From NCBI RefSeq assembly GCF_011075055.1, contig NC_058146.1, positions 7,316,001 to 7,380,000 of the forward strand: DNA of 64,000 nt. Reading direction: 5' to 3'. The notes below the pieces were generated by a model. The model was not told the origin of the DNA and searched no databases. It saw nothing but the letters and a program-made list of their open reading frames with translations. This stretch comes from Mangifera indica (Eukaryota; Streptophyta; Magnoliopsida; Sapindales; Anacardiaceae). Positions 26,201 through 38,100 of the stretch are shown in pieces; positions within the stretch are counted from its first letter, which is position 1, and each line of letters opens with the position of its first letter. A program made the translations under genes and the position numbers.

Positions 26201-26896
26201 GAAGAATGAGATTTGACACAAGATATTTTTCATTAATCTCTAAAATATAAATCTATGATGATAATGATTCAGAAAATAGTAAATATTTTTCATTAATCTC
26301 TAAAATATTAGTTTTTAAAATATTATAAGAATTTATTACCTATTTTTTTATATGTGTTGTAGTCGATAATTGATGATAAAGATTTGAGTTTCACTATCCA
26401 ACCTTGATGTTTGGCATGTAAATGGATTTCGATTTTCTATTATATTTTAAATAGTTTAATGTTTTTAATTACAAATTCGTTAGTATTTCCTATGTAAGTT
26501 ACTTTTAAATTAATTTTGCTTTTAAAATTGATTATTACAGGTTAGTTTTTAAAATGTTGCTTTGTATCAACATGAAGAGCTACTAATGAAGAGATTGATT
26601 ATTACATATTATTAGATTTTGTGAAAACTTTGTATTTGAACTAAAATAACAATAAATATTGTATAGCTCTTGTAACAAGTGATATTTTAGGAAAATATGA
26701 TTTATTTTATTTATTAAAATATAGGAAGGAATTAAAATTTATATTTACGAGGACGAGGAGGAGATTTTTCCCGTAAGGACGGGGAGGGGATAGAGAATGG
26801 ATTTTCCTTCGAGGGGAGGAAACAGAGATTTTTTGTTATCCTCGTAACGGGGACGGGGATTGATATCCCCTCCCTGTTGCCATCCCGACCTAACAC

Positions 26897-27914
26897 TCTA
26901 TGTTCAGATTGATTCAATATATTCTAAATTGATTGGAAATTATCTATTATTTTACTACCTTAAGTGTTTTTAACATTTTAATTTTTTTCACTAAATTAAC
27001 TCAATCTACTATTAACAAAATAGAATATAATATTTTGTCTTATTTACAAATATTCTAAAAGTTACACTATAAGATCTTTAAAACACGTAAATAATCTTAC
27101 TGACCAAATTATATTCCCACTCACGAATAATGAAATAAAATATTTAAATAAAAGTAAAAATAATATAAGTAATTATAATTATATAAAGATTTAACTATAT
27201 ATAATATGTAAGTAATTTAATTGTTGTTGATATTATTTTCCAGCCTTTCTATAATTTATCCGTAACAAATTTTGTTAAAATAACATTTCTCTATTTATTC
27301 AAGTTAGTTGGGGTAGTTCAGGTCACTTTCGTATCAACCTAACACTATCCAATTTAGTTTCAAATTGTATTGAATTGACCTAAAATAAATTTAATGAAAA
27401 AAAACTCAATTCTAATCCATTTTTTTTGTATTGTACCATGTCGAATCAATAAGTTGTGTTAAAAATTATCAGTTCTAACTTTTATTACAATTGAAAAATT
27501 TTAAATTAAGGATAAAATAATATATAACTATTGAGATATATTATTATTAATCCTCAAATTTATAATTATTATCATTAATAATAAAATTATATGCACAACT
27601 TTGTATACAAATAATAACATCTTACCATATAATTAGGCGTTGTTTAATTTTTAATTTTAAACTACCTAATTATGTGATGACATATTTTATTTATGTATAA
27701 AATTATATATGATAAAATTGAAATCTTCCATTTTCTGTTTTTTTCTTAAACCAAATATCAAAATTGAAATTAGACATATTGATATTAATTTTCCCTTTAT
27801 TTCAGCCATATTTTAACTTAAAATTAACATATTTATAAAATAACAATAATAAAAATAAATAAATAATCATCTTCATGACTCATCATTTATATTATGTCAG
27901 TCGAATTCTTAATG
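26897..27914. other. AT-rich intergenic with one MITE
   Basis: No gene seen. A small foldback element lies at 27580–27720. A segment at about 27805–27914 is repeated downstream of the TRIM array at 28932–29025. Confidence 0.5.
27580..27720. repeat. MITE, small foldback family, copy 2
   Basis: ATGCACAACTTTGTATACAA on the left and TTATGTATAAAATTATATAT on the right surround TTAATTTTTAATTTTAAACT and ATTATGTGATGACATA. This is the same plan as the copies at 3893, 49018, 59814 and 60270. Confidence 0.45.
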
Positions 27915-28930
27915 TCATAAATATATATTAGACTTATAAATATGAAGATTGAAACCCATATAATACAAAATCAATTGACTTGTGTTAATATTCAATCCAC
28001 ATATTTATATACTACTCATTTTATTCGAGTTTATTAGATATGTGACTCTTTATTTCTTTTTTATTTGAGTCTCCAATACCCCTATTTAAGTACAATCACC
28101 TAGGTGTCTTCAACACTCTCATTTAAGTGCAACCACTTAAGTTGTTAAACCTGTCTTTCAACTGAACTGATTTTTGTTTGGGTACATTGTCACTTGTATC
28201 GAGAAACACTTAGACTGTTAAACCCATTGTTTGACTCGTGCTTTGATACCATGACGAAAAAATATATTGAGCTTACAAGTATAAAAATTGAAACTCATAT
28301 TACACAAAACCAACTGACTTGTGTTAAGGTCCAATCCACACACTTATATACCACTCTCTTATGTTCTATTCATTAAATGTGTGACTCTTTTTTCTCTTTT
28401 TTTTGAGTCTCTAACACCCCTGCTTAAGTGCAAACATTTAGATTGTTAAAACTGTCTTTTGGCTCAACTGATGTTTAGTTAAGTGCGTTGTCACTTATAT
28501 TCAGGAATAATACGAAAAAAATATATTGGGTTACAAGTGTGAATATTAAAACCCATATTACATAAAACTAATTGACTTGTGTTAAGATTCAATCCACACA
28601 TTTATATACCACTCTCTTATGTTTTATTCATTAGATGTGAGACTTTTTTTTTTTTTTTTATTTGAATCTCTAACACTCCCACTTAAATGTAAGCACCTAG
28701 GTTGTTAGACCTTCCTTTCAACTCAACAAATTTTTAGATAGATGCATTGTCACTTGTGTCTAAGAACACTTAAACGGTTAAACTCATCGTTTATCTCGTG
28801 TTTTGATACCATATAAAAAATATATATTGAATTTACAAATATTAAAATTAAAACTCATATTATACAAAACTAATTAGTTTATATTAAAGTTCAATTCACA
28901 TACTTATAAATTACTCATTTTACTCAAGAT
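27915..28930 (-). mobile_element. Tandem array of TRIM retrotransposon units
   Basis: Read on the minus strand there are four LTR-like blocks (about 28930–28812, 28675–28509, 28416–28252 and 28078–27915) separated by three short internal domains. The third block begins TGTTAGAGACTC and ends CA at 28252. It is followed directly by TGGTATCAAAGC (28251–28240), a near match to the initiator-Met tRNA primer site. The first block is followed by TGGTATCAAAAC. Purine tracts such as TTAAGCAGGGG precede the LTR starts. Each LTR carries a GTATATAAATG-type TATA box and a TCTCACATC motif. No coding capacity is present. Confidence 0.75.
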
Positions 28931-29060
28931 TATTTCATCTATATTTTAACTTGAAAACAACATATTTATAAAAAAAGCAGTCATGACTCATCATTTATAT
29001 TACGTCAATCGAATCCTCAATAATAAATAATTATAATATCACTAAGCTCCAACCACTCCA

Positions 29061-29066
29061 TGGGCC
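29061..29066 (+). promoter_or_regulatory. TGGGCC (site II/TCP-type) element upstream of the CPSF-A-like gene
   Basis: TGGGCC lies 102 bp before the start codon in an otherwise pyrimidine-rich leader. Site II elements are frequent in proximal promoters of plant housekeeping and RNA-processing genes. A single hexamer is weak evidence, and no TATA box was identified. Confidence 0.35.
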
Positions 29067-29167
29067 TTCTTCTCCCACTGCCCTAGAACCTCTTTCTTCT
29101 CTCTTGATATTCAAAATCGAATCGAAGTAACTGAACAACCGCGTAGCTCCTCTGTAGCGGTCGAATC

Positions 29168-32100
29168 ATGGCGGTTTCCGAGGAGGAGTGTTCGACAACC
29201 AAGTCGCAATCTTCTCCGTCCTCCACGTCGGTAGTCGCGCCTTCTAAAAACGTTCACTATCTCGCTAAGTGTGTTCTCAAAGGCAGCGTCGTCCTCCACG
29301 TTGCCTACGGGCACCTCCGCTCTCCTTCCTCCAACGACGTCGTTTTCGGCAAGGTACTTCAATCTTTTGATTTCTTCTTTTTTCTCCCTTTTTTGAATTC
29401 ACTGCCAGCTCTGTGCTATGCTTTTTTTTTTCTTTTTTAAATCTAGTTTGAAATGTTAACCTAGGTGGAATCTATTTCCTAATTTACTTACTGATTGTGC
29501 TACTTTATGGAACCGGTAACCTTACGATAATGATTTTTAGTAACTTATAGCTAGCTTTCTGCTATGTTTTAACATTAGTTAATAATCTTCATTGAAATGT
29601 TGGTGGAAGTAGAATATATTGAAAAATTTGTTACTTACAGCTTCTTTAGTGCTAGGATCATACTTAATTGCATTATGCATGTTACTGGGAGACGTTTAAG
29701 TAACTTACATTAGTAATTTTTATTCTGTTCCTTTTATCGTGTAAACTTTTACATATTGACCATTTTCAAAATAACAAGCGAGCTCTTTGTTGTGTTTTTA
29801 TAGCCAATTAATAATTTACTTTGAAGTGTTAACAGAATTGGAATTTGCTTGGCAAATTTAGTTACTTACTGCTTCATTAGTGCAAGGATAACATAACTGG
29901 AATGGATAATGGTTCTAGTACTCTTTGTAGTAACTTTACATTTGTAATTTTTGTTAAATTATTTTGGTAATTTTACCAGGATTTTGCTATGTGGAAAAGT
30001 AGCAATTCCTGTGCTGCACTTGAAAATATATTTTTATCATTTTCTTCCTACAAATTCTTACATTTTTGCCTATTTTCAAAATTAATAGCTATCTCTCTGC
30101 AATTCTTTTAATGTAATTTATTAATTTGAAGTGTTAATGGCAATAGTCTGTTGGCAAGTTTAGTTACATACAATTTCATTGGTGCAAGGATTAGATTAAG
30201 TTACTGAAATACTGGTACTGCTATGCTGGGTAACAGCTAGAAAAATTTTGTTCTTTCTGTTCCAGTTATTGTACTGGGGTTAACTTGTATTAATATTATG
30301 ATTCCCTTGTTACAACTGTTTGAAGTTTGTCTTTCTTTTCATCACAAGTTAACAGGATCAGTTTTATCTTTGCACTTGCTAAATGCCATGTAATTGATTT
30401 AAGTTTCCTTGATGCATTAATGGTATCCTTGCACTTACATGAAGTTAGGGCCAATCCTTCAGTAGTTTTTTTTATTTGGAAGAAGTTTTATTGGATGTTG
30501 TTTGTTTTATTTATCAGAGGTAAATTTATTGCTCATAGTGGTGTTTCTGCTGTGCTAATTTAAGTAGTCAATAGAAAGTTTATACTATATGAGGTGTATA
30601 GGATGAAGACACATTGATGGAATCACAAAGAGTTGACAACTGAAACCTGTCCTGTGTTATATTTTCCAACTAAATGCCTAGAGAATTCAGTGGTTTCTTT
30701 TTTTTCTTTGTTTTATTATGCATTATTATGTCATGGCAAATTAAAGGGTAATTTGATGATGTTATTTTATTTAGGAGACATCCATAGAATTGTTAATAAT
30801 TTGTGAAGATGGGATTGCTCAATCAGTTTGTGAGCAGGCTGTATTTGGCACAATTAAGGATCTTGCTGTCACTCCTTGGAATAAGAAGTTCTATCCACGA
30901 AATCAACAGGTCTTTTAGAGAATTTACCTGTAATGAACACCTTATATTATATTTACTTTTCGTTTCATTTGCTGTAGTAGAAAAAGTTGTGGCTATCTTT
31001 TTGGTTCTTAATAACTCATTTTCCTAAGTGAGGAAGTCTCTCTGATGACAGGCAATCCTCCTGGGTAAAATTAATTGCTTGGTTCACACTTTTATTGCTT
31101 TTTTTGTTTGCAGATGATGGAGAAAGATCTATTGATTGTTATCTCTGATTCTGGGAAGCTCTCATTTCTGACTTTCTGTAATGAAATGCACAGGTTGATG
31201 ACTTTTTCATGCTTTGCTCAACATAGTTATTCCCTAAGAAGGCACAGTTGCATGACATCTTGAAGTTGTTTACTTATTTTATGATAAACCACTTATTGTT
31301 TGGATAGGTTTTTCCCTGTGGCGCATGTTGAACTTTCTAATCCAGGAAACTCAAGGCAGCAGCTTGGACGAATGCTAGCTGTAGATTCCAGGCAAGTTGT
31401 TGTGTGGTTATGGTTTTTTAGTATGAACAATTTGGCCTGGGTGTTTTTTTTGGTGATAAATGGATGATGGTGGTGTAGTATTTTTTTTTTTTTTTGGAGG
31501 TAATCTGGCCTTTTCTCTCTCATTTATTTTACGTTAGTTAATTCTGTTCATCACTACTTTTATTTTGACTTGGAGTTGGTTGATTCTTTAGCTGTGTTAA
31601 CCTTTAGACTTACAATGATCTCTGGATTTGTATGACTATAATGGTCTATAAATGCTAACAGAGAAATTCTCTTAGAAGCATATATCAGCATTTGTATATC
31701 TCTGTTTGGTTAGAAAGAGCATTAATAATTTCATGTTTTTGTGTGATCTTGTAACTTGATAGGGTTTTTTTCCTGTTTAAATTTTTCCCTTGATGGTACT
31801 AGTAGTTTTCTAAACTTGCATGCTTTCTTTCTACAGCGGCTGTTTCATTGCTGTTAGTGCATATGAAGACAGATTGGGTATTTTCTCCCTCTCAACATCT
31901 TTGGGGAGTGATATTATTGATGAGGTCAGTATACATATCCTCATATGCTTTAGAGTACTTTTTATATCATCAGAAGGAATTTTCTGGAATCAACGGATTT
32001 AGGTACGGTATGCTGAAAATGGCATTTTGGTTGGAATAATATTTTATTATTATAATTTTTTTATGGTGACAATTTCAGAAAATATGCTATCCTCCTGAAA

Positions 32101-35100
32101 GTGAAAGTGATCCAAGTACTTCTAGAAGCATCCAGAGCACTATTATAAATGGTACCATATGGAGCATGTGTTTTATTTCAAAAGATCTTACCCAACAATG
32201 TAAAGAGCATTATCCTGTACTAGCCATTATTCTGAATAGGTATGAGAATTATATCCGTGAATTTGCTAATTAGGAAGTTAATTATTACCTTTCCGTTGTT
32301 TAGATGGCTGCCAGATGAATTTATCTCTGTTTTTATTGATTTGTTTCCTATTGGAATATTAAAGTAGATGGTTTTAATTCTGGCACTGCAGGAGAGGAGC
32401 ACTCCTCAATGAGCTGCTATTATTGGGATGGAATATTAGGGATGGCACTATATGTGTTATTTCACAATTCTTTGAAGCTGGACCACTAGCTCATAACATT
32501 GTTGAAGTTCCTCACTCTTATGGATTTGCCTTTTTGTTCAGGATTGGTGATGCTCTGTTAATGGATCTTAGAGATCCTCAGAACCCATGTTGTGTTTATA
32601 GAACAAGCTTAAATTTTTTACCTCCTGCAGTGGAGGAACAACATTTTGTTGAAGAGTCTTATAAAGTACATGATGTTGAAGATGAAGGTTTGTTTAATGT
32701 TGCTGAATCCTTACTGGAGCTGGGTGATGATCCAATGTGTATAGATGGTGATGTTGCTGATGCAAAAATACCCTCAAAACATGTGTGCTCCTGGAGTTGG
32801 GAACCAGAGAATGATAACAGTCCAAAGATGGTATTTTGTGTAGATACCGGAGAGTTTTTTATGATTGAAGTTGCTTTTGATTCTGATGGCCTTAAAGTAT
32901 TACTATCAGAATGCCTCTACAAAGGTCAACCATGCAAGGAGCTTTTATGGGTTGAGGGTGGTTTCCTGGCTGCACTTGTAGAAATGGGGGATGGAATGGT
33001 CTTGAAAGTGGAAAATGGAAGGCTAATACACATGAGTCCCATTCAAAACATCGCACCAATATTGGATATGTCAGTTGTGGATTACCATGATGAGAAACGT
33101 GATCAAATGTTTGCTTGTTGTGGAGTAGCACCAGAGGGATCATTAAGGATTATTCGTAGTGGTATTAGTGTGGAAAAGCTATTGAGGACTGCTTCTATTT
33201 ATCAAGGCATCACTGGTACTTGGACATTGAGGATGAAAGTAACTGATCCTTATCATTCTTTTCTTGTACTGTCATTTGTGGAAGAAACCAGGGTACTTTC
33301 AGTTGGTTTAAGCTTTAGTGATGTGACTGACTCTGTTGGATTCCGGCCTGATGTCTGTACTTTGGCATGTGGCCTTGTTAATGATGGTTTGCTGATCCAG
33401 ATTCACCAAAATGCAGTTAGGCTTTGTTTACCAACCCAGGTTGCCCATTCTGAAGGCATCCCTCAGTCATGTCCTGTGTGCACATCTTGGTTCCCAGATT
33501 ATGTAAGTATCAGTTTGGGGGCAGTTGCAGATAATCTGATCATCGTTTCAACTTCTAATCCATGCTTCTTATATATTCTTGGGGTCAGATCACTCTCAGA
33601 GTATCATTACGAAATATATGAAATGCAGCATTTGACATTGCAAAATGAGCTATCATGTATTTCCATACCTCAAAAACGTTTAGCTGAAAGGAAATCAAGT
33701 TCTCAGATTGGTCTGGTTGACAATGGCACTGTTGCTTCCCTTCCTGTTGGAGTTGACATTGGTTATACCTTTGTTATTGGAACACATAGGCCTTCAGTGG
33801 AAATTCTGTCATTTGTAGCTGAAGAAGGCCTAAGAGTACTTGCTTCTGGGACAATTTCATTGACAAGTACTATGGAAACTGCTATCAGTGGCTGCATTCC
33901 TCAAGATGTGAGGCTTGTATTAGTTGAACGGTTATATGTTCTTGCAGGATTGAGGAACGGTATGCTCCTTCGGTTTGAGTGGCCTCCTGCCTCTAAAATG
34001 TCTTTACCTGAATTACTTAGTCATGGTCCTATTAGTTCTTCTTTGATAAATGCAAGTACAGTGACTCTGAATTCTTTTGGCCCGCAAATATCTTCTGTTA
34101 ATTTATCTGAGAAGACTAAGGATGCACTTCCAATTAATCTTCAATTGATTGCCACCCGTCGCATTGGCATTACTCCTGTTTTCCTTGTTCCTCTAAGTGA
34201 TTCATTTGATGCAGACATAATTGCTCTCAGTGACAGACCATGGTTGTTACAAACTGCAAGGCACAGCCTTGCTTATACTTCTATCTCATTTCAACCTTCA
34301 ACTCATGCGACTCCTGTATGTTCTGCTGAGTGCCCTAAAGGAATTTTATTTGTTTCAGAGAACAGTTTAAATTTGGTAAGGATCTATTTGGTATTTTTGA
34401 CAGAAGTGGTTTTTATCCTTTCATTATCTTTATGGTATTTTTTTCTACCAGTGTGTTAAAAATCATTTTCTTTTCTCGAGATTGCTGAGAAATGAAAAAA
34501 ACAAAATGTGTTCCAACAAAAATCTAGTTCTGGAAGTAACTGCTAATTATGAATCACACTCACTTTGGTGGTTGTAACAATATATTCATCCAGTATATGA
34601 CTTTTATCTCATTTCATACATGAGTTACTAGATTGTTAGATTCTCAAGGTTATATATATATATATCAGTGAAGTTCATTCATAGAGATACTTTTTTATAA
34701 GAATCTTTGGGTTAAATCAAGCACTGTTTTTGATGGTCTTATATTATATTAAGCAAAAGTTGAATATTGAACATTGCCTTTAGAACTAAACCAATGCAGT
34801 TTGTTTACTTAACAGCGTAATTGTCTCAATGTTCTAGTGGATCTGAATATAAATTGTGGATTCAGGATTACAAGTAGATTAGCATTATGTCTGGTTTTTT
34901 GCAGTTGATTGAAAGGAAAATTCTTTTTATTTCAAAAGATGTTATGCAAATTTGCAATGTTGGTTGCTTTTATGCTTAGAAAGACAGATAAGACCACCAT
35001 AATTTTGAGTTCAAAGTGGGACCACATGAAGTATGCTCTTCAAAATCAACTTTTTGTTGTGCACAATTCGGTGTACCAGTGTTTTCATGTTTTAGAATGA

Positions 35101-38100
35101 TATGGGACTTGCTATGACCCTAAATCTAGCTGGTCCTATCATCCTACTTTCATTTTCCTTTTGTTATCTATATAAGATAATCAAACAATTATTCTTCAAA
35201 ATATTGGAGACATGCGCTTATTTTTTTCTTTTTGTTTGGAAACAAAGATGCTCTAATAAATAAAAGGTATACAAAAATGTATGTGACATTTTATATCATT
35301 TGAAAAATGGTTTGTTAAAGCTTCTCTGTTAAGTCAAATAGGTGTATGTTGATTTTGTGAATGCATGTCTTATCAGGTTATAAATGATGCTAGAATTTAA
35401 TGAGAAATTTTGCATTTCATTGTGTGGGTTGAGGCATTTGGTGGAAACTAATTGAAGATTGCAGTTATCTTATTATGTACCCCACCTCTTATTCATGTTT
35501 CCTTTCTTGGATATGACAGTTTTGTCATCCGTGCATAAGGGTTTTGTTACCATATTATCTTAAAATGCTTAAGTACATCTATTTAAATTACCTATGTATA
35601 TGACTATCAGTGATTATGTATTTTATTAAAATAATAATGATAGTAATAATTCTGAAATCAACTTTGTGATATCTTTGGTCCACATGCGAGGCAACTTTTA
35701 TCCTGAACTGAATTTTTTGCTGTTTTCTGTTACTTTCCATGCTCTGATGTTGTTGAATTCAATTTAATGTGAAAATGAAGATAGTTCTAATTCGTTGATC
35801 AATTATTTTCATGTTACTGCTGTATTTCCAACTTACAATAAGTTTCTTGTAGTCAAATGTTTCTAAATTATATATTGTGATCTTCAATCACTTAATGCCA
35901 TAGGTGGAGATGGTGCACAGTAAGAGGCTTAATGTGCAGAAATTTCATCTTGGAGGCACTCCAAGGAAGGTCCTTTATCATAGTGAAAGCAGGTTATTGG
36001 TTGTGATGAGGACTGAATTGACTGGTGATACTTGTACATCTGATATATCTTGTGTAAATCCCCTCAGTGGGACAGTGGTGTCATCATATAAACTTCAACC
36101 TGGGGAAACAGGAAAATCTATGGAGTTACTGAGGGTTGGAAAAGAACAGTGTGTGGTGGTTGGAACCAGTCTGTCTCCTGGTCCAGCTATCATGCCCAGT
36201 GGTGAGGCTGAAAGGTATATTATCTGTGTCATTTCTTATTAATCACTCATGTTTTTATTTATTTTTGGAGGCAGAGGGGAGGTGGGGGAGGGAATGAAGT
36301 TGTTTCGGTTTTGCCTAGTACATTATTCTTTTATGATCAAAGATGTTTCAACAAGGTAACAAATCATTTTGTCTTGGAGGTTTTGTGTTTGAATTCTGAG
36401 GACCTGATAGACCCCTAATTATAGCCACTTACCATTAGTGGCCGAGTAGGATCAAGGGGCAATAAAGGTTTGTAGAAGGAAAGGGAATTAGTAATTGAGG
36501 ATTACACAAGGTTGACCGAATTGACTTTAATTCAGGAGGAGCAAGATTTTAGGATTGATTCTAGGATTAATAAGAGAAGAAATTATCTATTAAATAAACA
36601 GTTTCTGGTAGGGAAGCCCACCTATTATTTCCTAAACATTGCTGTAGAGGAGCTTTGTATGATAGGAGAAGCGCTTGTGTTCTGACCTAGCACAATATGT
36701 GTGTTCTTTTTGCTATATTTGGTTAGTATTCGATAAATAATTTTCACCTTGTCTGATTAACACATCTTATTGTCCTAACTTGTAAAGAAGGATGTGAGTT
36801 GTTTGAGCTTGATACGAACTTTAGGAGAACCACACCTCACAAGCCAGCTATTGAGATGGGATAACCCAAAGTCATATAAACTCCACACTAGTTGCCCATA
36901 TTTTCCAATTTGGGATCCAAGTTTCATACTTTGCACTTGAAATCCTAATATACCACCACGTTTCGCAACCCCGATGCCCACGTTGGTTGATTGTGCGTTA
37001 GCTCTTTGCTAGCCCCAGGCGAACACTGCAATGCCGGCATCACCACCCGCATCGCACGATTGCAACTGGGAGACATGGTGATGACTCTGATACCAAATGA
37101 TATGAACCTCAGGAGAGTCACACCTTAAAAGCTAGCTATTGAGATGAGAGAGCTCAAGACAATATAAACCCCATACTAGTTGTCTATACTTTCCAATGTG
37201 AGATCTAAGTTCTATACTTTGCACTTAGGATCCTAATAGAGCCTCATAATCTTTTGGCAATAACTTAAGCACCAATCTAGGATGTGAATCTCAAAGTATT
37301 GTTCAATTTGATATACCCATCTCACTGGATCCTGGCCATAAATATTTGGGAGTTCAACCTCTTTGACTGAAACTCGTCGCTCTGTTGGAGGAACAGAGGC
37401 ACAAGCGGTGGTGGTGCGGCTTGGTTCATCTGCTCGGCTTGATTTTTTGCAGTTGTAGTGAACGTGGGTCACCTCGAGGGAGTTGGCATTACTTCTACTC
37501 CCTAAAGCGACCCCCTCCTACGTACATTTCAACTTGCATCGAGTAAGTCCTCTCTTGAGTCATCAACCTCTCGTTTGTGGCAACATGAGATTTCCGGCAG
37601 CTTCCTGTAGCACCCAAAAGTGCCCGTTGCATTTTTCAAGCTCTTTTTGCAACAAGCACCTCAAATCTTTCACCTCCTCCTATGATTCCACCCAACTCTT
37701 CATCCACTGGGTGTTGTCTGTTGGCTGAAAAAAAATAACAGTTTTTTTTATTTTTTGTTTTTTCTTTGATCGCCACTTTGATACCAAATACTAGGTACTG
37801 AAGATGCGTTAAACAAATAGTGGGAAGAATATTTATAGAATAATAGCCAAATACATAAAAAAGAAAATAATCCAAATGCTAAACCTAGATCAGAATAGAG
37901 GTAATTCATTCACCTACTGTAATATAGCACTTCTGCCAGCAATGTTCAGAAAATAATTGGTGGGCTTCCCCTACCAGAAACTGCTTGTTAAATAGTTGAA
38001 TTCCTTCCCTTATTAATCCTACAATGAATCCTGAAATCATGCTTCTTTGGAATCAAAGCTAATTCAGTCAACCTCATGTAATCCTCAATCACTGACTCCC

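Larger units (their letters stand above)
23464..26888 (+). mobile_element. hAT DNA transposon, full length but dead
   Basis: Termini are TAGGGATGACAA and TTGCCATCCCGA, short imperfect inverted repeats of hAT type. They are flanked by CCTAATAC (23456–23463) and CCTAACAC (26889–26896), an 8-bp target duplication with one mismatch. GC-rich subterminal regions (about 23495–23650 and 26745–26885) contain many GGGGA/TCCCC words. The transposase remnant lies at 24804–26200. A deletion derivative of the same family is at 53228–53715. Confidence 0.8.

Noticed and set aside
27915..28930. Regularly spaced direct repeats resembling a CRISPR array or satellite
   Set aside because: Primer-binding-like sites, purine tracts and TG...CA block ends identify TRIM units. 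The genome is a plant's and the spacing is irregular (260–340 bp).
32892..33143. Minus-strand open frame inside exon 7
   Set aside because: It overlaps the well-supported coding exon of the CPSF-A-like gene and has no similarity of its own.
37483..37875. Open frames near the Ty3-like fragment in intron 8
   Set aside because: They lie between primer site and gag of the retroelement and have no recognisable motif.
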